Below, in pieces: positions 8,446 to 17,683 of a stretch of 64,000 nucleotides of DNA. How positions within the stretch are numbered: the first letter of the stretch is position 1; each line of letters begins with the position of its first letter. This DNA comes from DASZTV01 sp035550655. Its GTDB lineage: Bacteria; Actinomycetota; Actinomycetes; JAFAQI01. The notes below the pieces were generated by a model, which was not told the DNA's origin, did not search any database, and worked only from the letters and a program-made list of their open reading frames with translations. The DNA lies in NCBI GenBank assembly GCA_035550655.1, contig DASZOU010000029.1, positions 1-64,000 of the forward strand, given 5' to 3'. Position numbers and translations under genes: made by a program.

Positions 8446-9177
8446 ATGACGATCAAGGTCGGGGTGCTCGGGGCCAAGGGCCGGATGGGCGCGGAAGTCT
8501 GTCGCGCAGTCGAGGCGGCCGACGACCTCGAGCTGGTCGCCGCGATCGACGTCGGCGAGGACCGCGACGCGCTGAGCGGCGCGGAGGTCGTGGTCGACTT
8601 CACGACGCCCGGTGCCGTGATGGACAACCTTCGATGGTGTGTCGAGCACGGCTTGCACACTGTGGTGGGCACCACCGGCTTCGACTCGGCCCGGTTGGCC
8701 GAGGTCGAGACCCTCGTCGCAGCGAGCCCCGGTGTGGGAGTGATCGTGGCGCCGAACTTCGGCATCGGCGCGGTCCTGATGATGCGGTTCGCCGCTGCCG
8801 CCGCTCCTCATTTCGAATCGGTCGAGATCATCGAGCTGCACCACCCCAACAAGGTCGATGCGCCCAGCGGCACGGCCCGGCGTACGGCGGAGATGATCGC
8901 GCAGGCACGTCGTGGCGAGGGGTCACCTGATGCAACTACCGAGTCGCTCGCGGGCGCGCGCGGCGCCGAGGTGGACAACGTGCACATCCACGCGGTCCGG
9001 CTCGCGGGGCTGGTTGCCCATCAGGAGGTGCTGCTCGGCGGTCACGGCGAGACGCTGACGATCCGCCACGACTCGCTCACCCGTGAGTCCTTCATGCCGG
9101 GTGTGCTGCTCGCGGTTCGCGGTGTTGTGGCTCGTCCCGGTCTCACCGTCGGGCTGGAGTCACTGCTCGGCTTGTAA
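8446..9177 (+). CDS. dapB: 4-hydroxy-tetrahydrodipicolinate reductase
   Basis: NAD(P)H-dependent reductase of the lysine/diaminopimelate pathway. The Rossmann loop GAKGRMG (residues 9-15) and GTTGF near residue 75 bind the nucleotide. The catalytic and substrate-binding block is LHHPNKVDAPSGTA (His132/His133, Lys136). The length is 243 residues. ATG 8446 gives the standard MTIKVGVLGA start; an extension to 8353 overlaps the peptidase gene and is not homologous. The 3' end overlaps the convergent aminotransferase gene by 18 bases. It works with dapA and dapF elsewhere in this window. Confidence 0.95.
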   Translation: MTIKVGVLGAKGRMGAEVCRAVEAADDLELVAAIDVGEDRDALSGAEVVVDFTTPGAVMDNLRWCVEHGLHTVVGTTGFDSARLAEVETLVAASPGVGVIVAPNFGIGAVLMMRFAAAAAPHFESVEIIELHHPNKVDAPSGTARRTAEMIAQARRGEGSPDATTESLAGARGAEVDNVHIHAVRLAGLVAHQEVLLGGHGETLTIRHDSLTRESFMPGVLLAVRGVVARPGLTVGLESLLGL

Positions 9178-10305
9178 GGCCTCGGGCAGCGCTTCGGCCA
9201 GCCGCTCGTAGTCGTCGGGCGTGTTGTGGATCTGGCCGCACACCCGGACCCAGCTCTTGCCGTGCAGCGGCATCAGCGAGACCTCGATCCGCCGCGCGGC
9301 GAGCGAGGCCTCGATGCCGCGAGCCGCATCAGCGGTGAGGGTCACCGGAAGCTGGATGATCCGCATCGCAGCGCGGAACTGCTCGTCGATCGGCGAGTGG
9401 GAGTCGAGCGCCGCCGCGACCCGCTTGGCGCCGTCGTCGACGATCGAGCGCTGCCGGCGTCGTACCTCTTCCCAGCCGCCTTGGGTCGACCAGAAGCCGA
9501 GTGCGGCCGGCACCGCGAGCACTGTCGTCGGGTCGTACGTGCCGGTCCAGTCGAACGACTCGTGGAACCCGCCGCTGTAGCCGTGTGACGCGACCGGGGG
9601 GCGTACCACCTGGCGCCACTGCGGCGCCACGTGCAGATAAGCCGCCGCTCGCGGCGAGCAGATCCACTTGTGCAGGTTGCCGACCCAGAAGTCCGCGCCG
9701 ATCTCGGCGAGGGTCACGTCGATCTGCCCGGGGGCGTGCGCCGCATCCGCCAGGACCGGCACGCCGCGGTCGTGAGCGGCGGCGACGATCTCCCGGAGCG
9801 GGAACACGAACCCGGAAAGGGAGGCGATCGAGTCGACGACGAGGAGCTTCGTCCGCGGCGAGATCCGAGAGGTGATCGCTTCGACGACCTCATCGGCGGT
9901 ACGGAGGTCGAGCGGCACATGCGCGACGACGGTCCGGGTTCCGGATCGCACTGCGGTTCGCTCGAGCTGGGAGTGGACCGCGCCGTACCGGTGGTCCGTG
10001 GTCAGCAGCTCGTCGCCGGGGGAGAACGACGGCTCGAGCGACGCGACGACGGTCGCGGTCCCTGCGGTGGCGTTGGGGACGAAGACGGCCCCCGCCGAAT
10101 CGCCGCCGAGCAGCGCTGACACCTGCTCCCGGACCCGGTCGAGCCGCTTCGGCAGGTCGCGCGCCAGCAAGGCCGCCGGGTTGCGCTCCATCTGTGCCCG
10201 CAGCTCTGCCGCGGCTGCGGCCACCGGCTTCGGCAGCGCACCGAACGCCCCCTGGTTGAGGTACGCCACGTCAGGGTCGAGCAGCCACTCCGTCACATCC
10301 GGCAT
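9160..10305 (-). CDS. Class V aminotransferase (isopenicillin N epimerase/EgtE-like)
   Basis: PLP-dependent fold-type I enzyme. The cofactor-binding features are DAAHAPGQID (Asp187) and the Schiff-base lysine in GNLHKWICSPR (Lys213); the N-terminal YLNQGAFGALP is typical of the isopenicillin N epimerase-like subgroup. The length is 381 residues. It may be a cysteine desulfurase, C-S lyase or epimerase; the sequence alone does not decide. There are no ergothioneine genes next to it, so EgtE is not asserted. It stands alone, converges on dapB with an 18-base overlap, and has a possible leaderless -10 (AACGAT) 6 bases before its start. Confidence 0.8.
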   Translation of the reverse strand: MPDVTEWLLDPDVAYLNQGAFGALPKPVAAAAAELRAQMERNPAALLARDLPKRLDRVREQVSALLGGDSAGAVFVPNATAGTATVVASLEPSFSPGDELLTTDHRYGAVHSQLERTAVRSGTRTVVAHVPLDLRTADEVVEAITSRISPRTKLLVVDSIASLSGFVFPLREIVAAAHDRGVPVLADAAHAPGQIDVTLAEIGADFWVGNLHKWICSPRAAAYLHVAPQWRQVVRPPVASHGYSGGFHESFDWTGTYDPTTVLAVPAALGFWSTQGGWEEVRRRQRSIVDDGAKRVAAALDSHSPIDEQFRAAMRIIQLPVTLTADAARGIEASLAARRIEVSLMPLHGKSWVRVCGQIHNTPDDYERLAEALPEALQAEQ

Positions 10306-10345
10306 GGCTCAATCGTTCCGCAGATCTCGCGATGAACCCAACGAC

Positions 10346-11122
10346 TTAGGGTTTGCGCCCCACGGCTGCCATCAGGGTCGGGGTGATGATTCGCTCGGTT
10401 CCCGTCCGCAGTCGCGCGCCGACGGCGTCCGCGTCTTCGGCCCGCATCAGTCCGGCGTCGATCGCTGCCGGCGCGAGCTGCTCGAAGGACAGCGAGAAGA
10501 AGGCGAACCCCGGATGGCTGCCGTCGATGACCAGCGAACGTCCTTCCCCGGTGACTTCGGACAGCCCGGCCTCGGCGAGTGCGCTGACGAGCCGGCGGCC
10601 GTACTCGCGTTCGAACCCGGCGGCCGACATCAGAGCGAGGATCGCCTCGGTGACGCGGGTCGGCGCCTCATCGGTCGCTTCGAAGCCGAAGCTCGACCAG
10701 TCGTAGTCCTCGAGCACCATCACGCCACCGGGCCGCAGCGCAGCCGCAAGCCGGCGAAGGACGTCGGCTCGCTCGGTGATGTGCTCGAGCACCATGCGGC
10801 TGTGCACGACGTCGTACTCGCCGGTCGGCAGCTCATCGGTGACGAGGTTCGCCTGCCGCACCTCGACGACGTCGGAGGCGAGCGGCTCGACGAAACGCGT
10901 GTCGAGGTCGATCGCGAGCACGCGGCCACTCGGGCCGACTTGCGATGCGAGCCACGACACCACGGAACCGCCGCCGGCGCCCGCCTCCAGCACCCGCGAA
11001 CCGGGGCTGACATACCGCGCGAGGATCGTCTGCGTCCCCGCGTCCCACAGCGCCTCGATGCCCGCGAGCCGCTCGCGTTCCTGCTCCCAGGCCTGGTCGT
11101 ACACGTACCCGGTGTCGGACAT
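10346..11122 (-). CDS. SAM-dependent methyltransferase (class I)
   Basis: Predicted small-molecule methyltransferase of unknown substrate. SAM motif I is VLEAGAGGGSVVSWL (residues 44-58), an acidic residue follows in VLAIDLD, and motif II/III is YDVVHSRMVLEHI ... LRPGGVMVLEDYDW. The length is 258 residues. ATG 11122 gives MSDTGYVYDQAWEQER, and a TAATGT -10 lies 7 bases upstream, so the mRNA may be leaderless. The longer open frame to 11533 antisense-overlaps the neighbouring gene and was rejected. Confidence 0.85.
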   Translation of the reverse strand: MSDTGYVYDQAWEQERERLAGIEALWDAGTQTILARYVSPGSRVLEAGAGGGSVVSWLASQVGPSGRVLAIDLDTRFVEPLASDVVEVRQANLVTDELPTGEYDVVHSRMVLEHITERADVLRRLAAALRPGGVMVLEDYDWSSFGFEATDEAPTRVTEAILALMSAAGFEREYGRRLVSALAEAGLSEVTGEGRSLVIDGSHPGFAFFSLSFEQLAPAAIDAGLMRAEDADAVGARLRTGTERIITPTLMAAVGRKP

Positions 11123-11129
11123 GCCGGCC

Positions 11130-11135
11130 ACATTA
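11130..11135 (-). promoter_or_regulatory. -10 element for the methyltransferase gene (leaderless)
   Basis: On the minus strand TAATGT ends 7 bases before the ATG at 11122, which places the transcription start at or next to the start codon. Confidence 0.5.
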
Positions 11136-11166
11136 CGACCTGGGGCGGGACGCGGCACGGTGGTCG

Positions 11167-11601
11167 CTAGTCGAGGCAGAACTCGTTGCCCTCCACGTCC
11201 TGCATGACCAGGCACGACTCGTTGATCTCGTCGGCGACGAGCAGCCGGACTCGGGCTGCACCGAGCGCGACGAGCCGGGCGCACTCGGCCTCGAGGGCGG
11301 CAACTCTCGCGTCGCCCACCAGGCCGGTGCCGACCCGTACGTCGAGATGCATCCGGTTCTTGACGACCTTTCCTTCGGGCACGCGCTGGAAGAACAGCCT
11401 CGGCCCGACCCCCGACGGGTCGACACAGGCGAACGCTGCGCCTTGCTGTTCGGGGGGCAGCGCGCGGTCGAAGTCGTCCCAGCTGTCGAACCCTTCCGGA
11501 GCCGGAGGTACGACGTAGCCCAGCGCCTCGCACCAGAAGCGCGCGACGCGTTCAGGCTCCGCGCAGTCGAACGTGACCTGGAACTCCCTCACGATCGCCA
11601 T
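11167..11601 (-). CDS. VOC-superfamily (glyoxalase-like) protein
   Basis: A 144-residue protein with the two paired beta-alpha-beta-beta-beta units of the glyoxalase/bleomycin-resistance (VOC) fold: FQVTFDCAEPERVARFWCEALGY at the N-terminus, RMHLDVRV in the middle and VMQDVEGNEFCLD at the C-terminus. The last follows the common 'DPEGNEFCL' pattern of Glyoxalase_6-type proteins. The metal and substrate are unknown. The start was chosen at ATG 11601, 7 bases after a TATCGT -10. It is divergent from the zincin gene. Confidence 0.82.
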   Translation of the reverse strand: MAIVREFQVTFDCAEPERVARFWCEALGYVVPPAPEGFDSWDDFDRALPPEQQGAAFACVDPSGVGPRLFFQRVPEGKVVKNRMHLDVRVGTGLVGDARVAALEAECARLVALGAARVRLLVADEINESCLVMQDVEGNEFCLD

Positions 11602-11608
11602 GGCTTGC

Positions 11609-11614
11609 ACGATA
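11609..11614 (-). promoter_or_regulatory. -10 element for the VOC gene (leaderless)
   Basis: Minus-strand TATCGT sits 7 bases before the ATG at 11601. It lies only 15 bases from the CACACT element of the divergent gene, so two leaderless promoters share a roughly 40-base region. Confidence 0.5.
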
Positions 11615-11629
11615 GAGGCCGGTGCGCCC

Positions 11630-11635
11630 CACACT
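11630..11635 (+). promoter_or_regulatory. -10-like element for the zincin gene (leaderless)
   Basis: CACACT lies exactly 6 bases before the GTG at 11642. Position 1 is off-consensus (C for T). Confidence 0.35.
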
Positions 11636-11641
11636 GGTCGG

Positions 11642-11986
11642 GTGATCGAGGTCGACGAGGACGCGTTCGGGGAGCTGGTCGAGGCCGCGCTCGACAGCAT
11701 CCCGGATGAGCTGCGCCGGAGGATGCGGAACGTCGCGATTGCCGTCGAGGACCTGGGTGCCTCCCCGAACCTGCTCGGGCTCTACCACGGCGTCCCGTTG
11801 ACCTCCCGCACGACCGCGTACGGCGGGGTGATGCCGGACCTGATCACGATCTACCGGCTGCCGATCCTCCGTCGCTGCCGCACGATCGACGACGTCGTGC
11901 ATCAGGTGCGCGTGACCGTCGTTCACGAGGTCGCGCACCACTTCGGGATCGACGACAAGCGTCTCCACGAGCTCGGTTGGGCCTAG
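11642..11986 (+). CDS. Zincin-like metallopeptidase family protein
   Basis: Small (114 residues) member of the actinobacterial/proteobacterial zincin-like family (PF06262 type). The C-terminal motif HEVAHHFGIDDKRLHELG gives a classical HExxH site (His95, Glu96, His99) and a likely third ligand in the following residues. The natural substrate is unknown for the family. The start at GTG 11642 was chosen from the -10 spacing and because upstream sequence overlaps the divergent VOC gene. Confidence 0.85.
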   Translation: MIEVDEDAFGELVEAALDSIPDELRRRMRNVAIAVEDLGASPNLLGLYHGVPLTSRTTAYGGVMPDLITIYRLPILRRCRTIDDVVHQVRVTVVHEVAHHFGIDDKRLHELGWA

Positions 11987-11999
11987 CGGCGAAAACCTG

Positions 12000-12028
12000 G
12001 TGACGATGCGCGCGGTCGCCGTTACCGT
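12000..12028 (+). promoter_or_regulatory. Promoter upstream of the rsgA leader
   Basis: GTGACG (12000-12005), a 17-base spacer and TACCGT (12023-12028) form a sigma70-type promoter with 4/6 and about 4/6 matches. It predicts a transcript starting near 12035 with a leader of about 110 bases before rsgA. Confidence 0.45.
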
Positions 12029-12064
12029 TCGAGCCCTACCGACAACGAGAGCGAGGTGAGGGTC

Positions 12065-12193
12065 ATGAACTTCCTGGTGTCGCCATGCCCCTCACCCACT
12101 TCAACGTTCGTCGCGCAAAGCGTGACGTCGAAGGAGTTCTCCGTTGTCATCAACTCTCGCGTCCCTGGGCTGGGACGACCTCCTCGCGGCTGA
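12065..12193 (+). CDS. Possible upstream ORF / leader peptide of rsgA (42 aa)
   Basis: An ATG at 12065 has a strong ribosome binding site (GAGG at 12053-12056, 8 bases upstream) and opens a 42-codon frame ending with TGA 12191-12193, 50 bases inside rsgA in another frame. Its early part is SPCPSPTSTF, rich in Pro/Ser/Thr. It lies between a plausible promoter and the TTG start of rsgA, so it may tune rsgA translation. I recognise no homologue. It could also be chance. Confidence 0.4.
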   Translation: MNFLVSPCPSPTSTFVAQSVTSKEFSVVINSRVPGLGRPPRG

Positions 12194-13163
12194 GTTCGCG
12201 CCGCTCCAGCACACCCACATCCCGGCGCGCGTCGCGCGGATCGACCGGGGCGCCGCGGACCTGCGGACCGAATCCGCTGAGCTCCGGGTCGATGTCACGA
12301 CCGGCCAGTCCGACCTCGCCGTCGGCGACTGGGTCGCCGTCGACGCGGGCGGCATCGCGCTCGTACTCCGGCGGCGTACCGCGATCGTGCGTGCGTCGGC
12401 GTCAGGGGAGTCGCGCGCCCAGACTCTCGTTGCCAACGTCGATGACGTCCTCGTCACCGTCGCTGCCTTCCCCGCGCCCCGGCTGGGGCACATCGAGCGA
12501 CTCGTCGCGCTCGCGTGGGACAGCGGCGCGACGCCGGCGGTCGTCGTGACGAAGGCGGACCTCACGGTCGAGCCGCGCCGGCTGCTGGCGGAGGTGTCCC
12601 GCGCGGCCCCGGGCTGTGCGGTCCACGTCCTGTCCGCACACACCGGAGAGGGGCTCGAGGCGCTTGCCGGATACGACCGGCCGGGGCGCACCCTGTGTCT
12701 CGTCGGCCGGTCGGGTGCGGGCAAGTCGACGCTCGCCAACTCGCTGGTCGGCACCGATCAGATGGTTGTCAGCGATGTGCGCCAGGACGGGAAGGGCCGG
12801 CACACGACCACTCACCGCGAGCTGGTCGAGCTGCCCGGCGGCGGCGTGCTGATCGACACGCCAGGCCTTCGCGGGGTCGGGGTGTGGCTCGAGGAGGACG
12901 GCCGGGCGCGGGCCTTTCCCGAGATCGAGTCATTGGCGGGAGAGTGCCGGTTCCGTGACTGCGGCCACGACAGCGAGCCGGGCTGCGCGGTGCTCGCCGC
13001 GGTCGAGTCAGGCGCGGTCGAGCAGCGTCGGCTGGACAGCTGGCGCAAGCTCGGCCGGGAGGCCGAGTGGATCGCGGCCCGCAGCGACGCCCGCTTGCAG
13101 CGGGCGCGGTCTCGGGAGTGGCGGCGGCTGACGGTCGAGGCGCGAGGTCGGGTCAGGCCGTAG
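12144..13163 (+). CDS. rsgA: Ribosome small-subunit-dependent GTPase A
   Basis: Circularly permuted GTPase that checks late 30S assembly. An N-terminal OB-fold is followed by the permuted G motifs: G4 TKAD (136-139), then the P-loop GRSGAGKS (188-195), then DTPGLRG. The C-terminal zinc motif ECRFRDCGHDSEPGCAV is intact. The length is 339 residues. The rare TTG start is supported by AAGGAG 7 bases upstream. The 3' end overlaps the convergent DoxX gene by 11 bases. Confidence 0.93.
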   Translation: MSSTLASLGWDDLLAAEFAPLQHTHIPARVARIDRGAADLRTESAELRVDVTTGQSDLAVGDWVAVDAGGIALVLRRRTAIVRASASGESRAQTLVANVDDVLVTVAAFPAPRLGHIERLVALAWDSGATPAVVVTKADLTVEPRRLLAEVSRAAPGCAVHVLSAHTGEGLEALAGYDRPGRTLCLVGRSGAGKSTLANSLVGTDQMVVSDVRQDGKGRHTTTHRELVELPGGGVLIDTPGLRGVGVWLEEDGRARAFPEIESLAGECRFRDCGHDSEPGCAVLAAVESGAVEQRRLDSWRKLGREAEWIAARSDARLQRARSREWRRLTVEARGRVRP

Positions 13164-13695
13164 TCGCCGCGTGCCGGGGCTCGTGCTTCGTGAGGTCGAT
13201 GTGACGAGGACCGCCCGCGCGGCCCAGCTCGACGGCGATCGTCGATGCAGCCGCGCCGATTCCGAGCGCCGCGACCGATGCCGGGAACCCTCGGCGGCTC
13301 TTGCGGCGCAGCGTGTCCACGGACACCGGGCCCGGTCCGCCGTCCACGATCGCCATCAGAGCTGCGATCAGCACGAGGTTGTACTCGTAGCCGCGGTCCT
13401 GGATCCATGGGCCGTTCTTTGCGTGGACGGTGCGGATCGCCGTGATCATGGTGCCGATCAGCGCCGCGGCCGCCAGCGGAGTGGCGGCGCCCAGCGCGAG
13501 CATCGCGCCACCGACCGTCTCGGTCACGCCGGCGGCGTACGCGTTCGGAACCGCGGGCCGCATCTCGATCGACTCCATCATCTCGGCGGTTCCCTCGATG
13601 CCGGGACCGTCGAACTTTCCGGCCAGCTTCTGCATTCCGTGGCCCACGAACAGGCCACCGATCACTACCCGCGCAATAAGGCGTCCGGTGTTCAT
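13153..13695 (-). CDS. DoxX family membrane protein
   Basis: Small integral membrane protein of 180 residues with the DoxX signature at the N-terminus (LIARVVIGGLFVGHGMQKL), then helices around residues 55-85 and 102-118 and a possible further hydrophobic segment near 140-155. Some DoxX proteins are tied to redox or thiol stress complexes; the role here is not shown. The tail is polar and His/Arg-rich. It is divergent from thyA, only 43 bases away, and overlaps rsgA by 11 bases at the 3' end. Confidence 0.85.
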   Translation of the reverse strand: MNTGRLIARVVIGGLFVGHGMQKLAGKFDGPGIEGTAEMMESIEMRPAVPNAYAAGVTETVGGAMLALGAATPLAAAALIGTMITAIRTVHAKNGPWIQDRGYEYNLVLIAALMAIVDGGPGPVSVDTLRRKSRRGFPASVAALGIGAAASTIAVELGRAGGPRHIDLTKHEPRHAATTA

Positions 13696-13726
13696 GTCGT
13701 ACGTCGTTCCCGCTGCGGTCCCGAGG

Positions 13727-13732
13727 TAACGT
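13727..13732 (+). promoter_or_regulatory. -10 element of leaderless thyA
   Basis: TAACGT lies exactly 6 bases before the GTG at 13739. Its first three bases are an in-frame TAA stop, so translation cannot begin further upstream. Confidence 0.6.
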
Positions 13733-13738
13733 CAGGAG

Positions 13739-14532
<794 letters not shown>

Positions 14533-14536
<4 letters not shown>

Positions 14537-15036
14537 CCGTTGCGCTCATCTGGGCGCAGGCCGACGGGGGGGTCATCGGAAACGCCGGTGGGATCCCGTG
14601 GCGGCTGCCCGAGGACCAGGCCCGGTTCAAGGAGCTCACGATCGGGTCGACGGTGCTGATGGGACGGCTGACCTGGGAGTCGCTGCCCGCCTCCGTGCGA
14701 CCGCTGCCCGGCCGTCGCAACCTGGTCCTGACCTCTGATCCCGGCTGGGGCGCTGTGGGCGCCGAGCGGGTCGAGTCGATCGCGGCCGCGGTCGACACGG
14801 TCGACGGCGACCTGTGGGTGATCGGCGGGTCGACGGTCTACGCCGCCGCTCTGCCGGTTGCGGAGCGCATCGAGATCACGTACGTCGAGCTGACCTGTGA
14901 CGGCGACGCGTTCGCACCCCCGCTCGACCCCGGCTGGCAGCCGACCGAGGCGGGGGAGTGGCTGACCTCGACTTCGGGGCTGCGCTACAAACTCGCGACC
15001 TTCGAACGGACCGCCGCGATACCGTCGACCTCATGA
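14533..15036 (+). CDS. folA: Dihydrofolate reductase
   Basis: NADPH-dependent reduction of dihydrofolate, regenerating the cofactor used by the upstream ThyA. It has 167 residues with the family blocks IWAQADGGVIGNAGGIPWRLPEDQARFK (Trp and acidic active-site residues in the WRLPED part), TVLMGRLTWESLP, RRNLVLTSDP and VIGGSTVYAAALP. The start overlaps the thyA stop (ATGA), and its own stop overlaps the dapA ATG in the same way. The result is a tight thyA-folA-dapA operon. Confidence 0.95.
15020..15025 (+). promoter_or_regulatory. Possible internal -10 for dapA
   Basis: TACCGT lies 7 bases before the dapA ATG at 15033, inside the end of folA. It could allow leaderless transcription of dapA independent of thyA-folA. 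Confidence 0.35.
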
Positions 15037-15920
15037 GCAGGCCCTTCGGGCGGGTGTTGACCGCGATGGTGACCCCGTTCACGCCGGACGGCGCGCTTGA
15101 CGCCGAGGCGGCGGCGGCGCTGGCGACCGCCCTGGTGGCGGACGGCAACGACGGTCTGGTGATCAGTGGCACGACCGGCGAGTCGCCGACCACGACCGAC
15201 GAGGAGAAGGACCGGCTGCTCCGCGCCGTGGTGGAGGCGGTCGGGGACCGCGCCCAGGTCATCGCGGGGGTCGGCACCAACGACACTGCACACACGATCG
15301 AGCTCGCGAAGCACGCGGAGAAGGCCGGTGCCGCGGGTGTCCTGGTCGTGACGCCGTACTACTCCAAACCGCCCCAGGCCGGCCTGGTCAACCACTTCAC
15401 GACCGTGGCGGATGCGACCGGCCTGCCGATGATGCTGTACGACATCCCGGGTCGAAGCGGTGTGCCGATCCACACCGAGTCTTTGCTGCGCCTCGCCGAG
15501 CATCCGCGGATCGTCGCGGTGAAGGACGCAAAGGGCGACCTGCCGGCGAGCACCGAGGTGATCGCACGCAGCGACCTCGCGTACTACTCCGGCGACGACG
15601 TTCTCAACCTCCCGTTGCTCGCGATCGGCGCGGTCGGGATGGTGAGCGTCGCGTCGCACGTCTGCTCCCCGAAGCTGGTCGAGATGTGCGATGCGGTGGA
15701 GCGCGGCGACCTGGCGGAGGCCCGCGCGATCAACGCCGCGATCTGGCCGGCGATCATCGGGATCATGACGCGCACGCAGGGGGCGATCATGGCGAAGGCG
15801 GCCCTGGAGCTGCTCGGCACGATCCCCTGCCGGACCACCCGACCGCCGCTCGTCGATGCCACCGTCGAGCAGCTCGAGCTGCTGCGCCAGGACCTGCGCG
15901 CCGCAGGTCAACCGGTCTGA
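15033..15920 (+). CDS. dapA: 4-hydroxy-tetrahydrodipicolinate synthase
   Basis: First committed step of lysine/diaminopimelate synthesis, condensing pyruvate with aspartate semialdehyde. A 295-residue TIM-barrel with the Schiff-base Lys164 (RIVAVKDAKGD), Tyr136 in YDIPGRSG, and Thr47-Thr48 in SGTTGE. ATG 15033 overlaps the folA stop by 4 bases; the longer frame into folA was rejected. rnj follows after 12 bases, the usual dapA-rnj pairing of actinobacteria. Confidence 0.96.
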   Translation: MSRPFGRVLTAMVTPFTPDGALDAEAAAALATALVADGNDGLVISGTTGESPTTTDEEKDRLLRAVVEAVGDRAQVIAGVGTNDTAHTIELAKHAEKAGAAGVLVVTPYYSKPPQAGLVNHFTTVADATGLPMMLYDIPGRSGVPIHTESLLRLAEHPRIVAVKDAKGDLPASTEVIARSDLAYYSGDDVLNLPLLAIGAVGMVSVASHVCSPKLVEMCDAVERGDLAEARAINAAIWPAIIGIMTRTQGAIMAKAALELLGTIPCRTTRPPLVDATVEQLELLRQDLRAAGQPV

Positions 15921-15932
15921 GCTGCCTTCGCC

Positions 15933-17621
15933 TTGAGCCACCCTCACCCGGATCTCGGCCAGCCGCCGGAGCTGCCGCCGCACGGACTTCGCATCGTTGC
16001 GCTCGGCGGCATCGGCGAGATCGGCCGCAACATGACCGTCTTCGAGCACGCCGGTCGGCTGCTCATCGTCGACTGCGGCGTGCTGTTCCCGGAGACCGAG
16101 CAACCAGGGATCGATCTGATCCTGCCGGACTTCACGTATCTGCGGGACCGCTGGGACGACCTTGATGCGGTCGTCCTCACTCACGGGCACGAGGACCACA
16201 TCGGCGCAGTCCCGTACCTGCTGCGCGAGAAGCCGGACGTGCCGCTCGTCGGGTCCCGGCTGACCCTGGCCCTCGTCGAGGGCAAGCTGCGCGAGCATCG
16301 CATCGAGCCGCTCACCCTCGAGGTGCGCGAGGGGGCGCGGGAGCGCCTCGGACCCTTCGAGTGCGAGTTCTTCGCGGTGAACCACTCGATCCCGGACGCG
16401 CTCGGGCTTGCCATCCGCACTTCGGCCGGCACCGTGCTCCACACCGGCGACTTCAAGATGGACCAGCTGCCGCTCGACGGGCGGATCACCGACCTGGGCG
16501 GCTGGGCCCGGCTCGGCGCCGAGGGCGTCGACCTGCTCATGAGCGACTCCACCAATGCCGAGGTGCCGGGCTTCGTCACTTCCGAACGCGAGATCGGGCC
16601 GGTGCTCGACGACGTCTTCCGCGGCGCGACGCGGCGGATCATCGTCGCCTGTTTCGCCTCGCATGTGCACCGCGTCCAGCAGGTCCTCGACGCGGCCGCC
16701 TCGCATCATCGCCGGGTCGCCTTCATCGGGCGCTCGATGGTGCGCAACATGGGGATCGCGCGCGATCTCGGCTACCTCGAGATCCCGCCCGGACTGGTCG
16801 CGAACCTGGATGAGATCGACGACCTGCCACCGGAGCAGATCGTCCTGATCTCCACCGGCTCGCAGGGCGAACCGATGTCCGCGTTGTCACGGATGGCCAA
16901 CCGCGACCATCAGCAGGTGCGCGTCGAGGCCGGCGACACCGTCGTACTCGCCTCCTCGCTGGTGCCCGGCAACGAAAGCGCGGTGTTCCGCGTCATCAAC
17001 GGGCTGAACCGGCTGGGCGCCAACGTGGTGCACAAGGAGACCGCTCTGGTGCATGTCTCCGGTCACGCGCCGGCGGGCGAGCTCCTGTACGTCCTCAACA
17101 TGGCGCGACCGTCGAACTTCATGCCGATCCATGGCGAGTGGCGCCACCTCCGTGCACACGCCGAGCTCGCGGTCGCAAGTGGCGTGCCACGACCGAACGT
17201 CGTGCTCGCCGACGACGGTGTCGTGGTCGACCTGGTCGACGGAAGGGCCTCGATCGTCGGTGCGATCCCCGCGGGCTACGTGTACGTCGACGGGCGAGGC
17301 GTGGGCGACGTAGGCGAGCAGTCGCTCAAGGACCGCCTGATTCTCGGTGGCGACGGGTTCGTGACGATCGTGATCGTCGTCGACTCGGTGACCGGCAAGG
17401 TGGCGGCGCCGCCAGAGATCTTCGCCCGCGGCTTCTCCGAGGACGCCGCCGTGTTCGACGATGTCCTGCCGCTGGTCGAGGAGTCACTCGCCGCCGCCGC
17501 CCGTGAGGGGGTCACCGAGCGGCACGACCTGCAGCAGCGGGTACGCCGGCTCGTCGGCAAGTGGGTGAGCGACACGTATCGCCGCCGGCCCATGATCATC
17601 CCGGTCGTCCTCGAGGTCTAG
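15933..17621 (+). CDS. rnj: Ribonuclease J
   Basis: Metallo-beta-lactamase/beta-CASP ribonuclease with 5'-3' exo- and endonuclease activity. The metal motif HGHEDH is at residues 84-89; HTGDFKMD, SDSTNAEVPG and the beta-CASP VHVSGHAPAGE block follow. The 562-residue length and the N-terminal SHPHPDLGQPPELPPHGLRI match Streptomyces RNase J, which supports the TTG start at 15933. It sits 12 bases after dapA in the same operon. Confidence 0.95.
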   Translation: MSHPHPDLGQPPELPPHGLRIVALGGIGEIGRNMTVFEHAGRLLIVDCGVLFPETEQPGIDLILPDFTYLRDRWDDLDAVVLTHGHEDHIGAVPYLLREKPDVPLVGSRLTLALVEGKLREHRIEPLTLEVREGARERLGPFECEFFAVNHSIPDALGLAIRTSAGTVLHTGDFKMDQLPLDGRITDLGGWARLGAEGVDLLMSDSTNAEVPGFVTSEREIGPVLDDVFRGATRRIIVACFASHVHRVQQVLDAAASHHRRVAFIGRSMVRNMGIARDLGYLEIPPGLVANLDEIDDLPPEQIVLISTGSQGEPMSALSRMANRDHQQVRVEAGDTVVLASSLVPGNESAVFRVINGLNRLGANVVHKETALVHVSGHAPAGELLYVLNMARPSNFMPIHGEWRHLRAHAELAVASGVPRPNVVLADDGVVVDLVDGRASIVGAIPAGYVYVDGRGVGDVGEQSLKDRLILGGDGFVTIVIVVDSVTGKVAAPPEIFARGFSEDAAVFDDVLPLVEESLAAAAREGVTERHDLQQRVRRLVGKWVSDTYRRRPMIIPVVLEV

Positions 17622-17671
17622 GCGACCCGCCGCGTCCAGCGTGGCTCCTGTTACGCGTGTGACAGGGGGGT

Positions 17672-17677
17672 TATGGT
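17672..17677 (+). promoter_or_regulatory. -10 element of leaderless ftsK
   Basis: TATGGT ends 6 bases before the ATG at 17684. A weak -35 candidate, TGTTAC (17649-17654), lies 17 bases upstream. Confidence 0.5.
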
Positions 17678-17683
17678 CGTCTG

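Noticed and set aside
11123..11533. Upstream extension of the methyltransferase frame
   Set aside because: It overlaps the VOC gene antisense and has no homologous sequence; the ATG at 11122 has a well-spaced -10.
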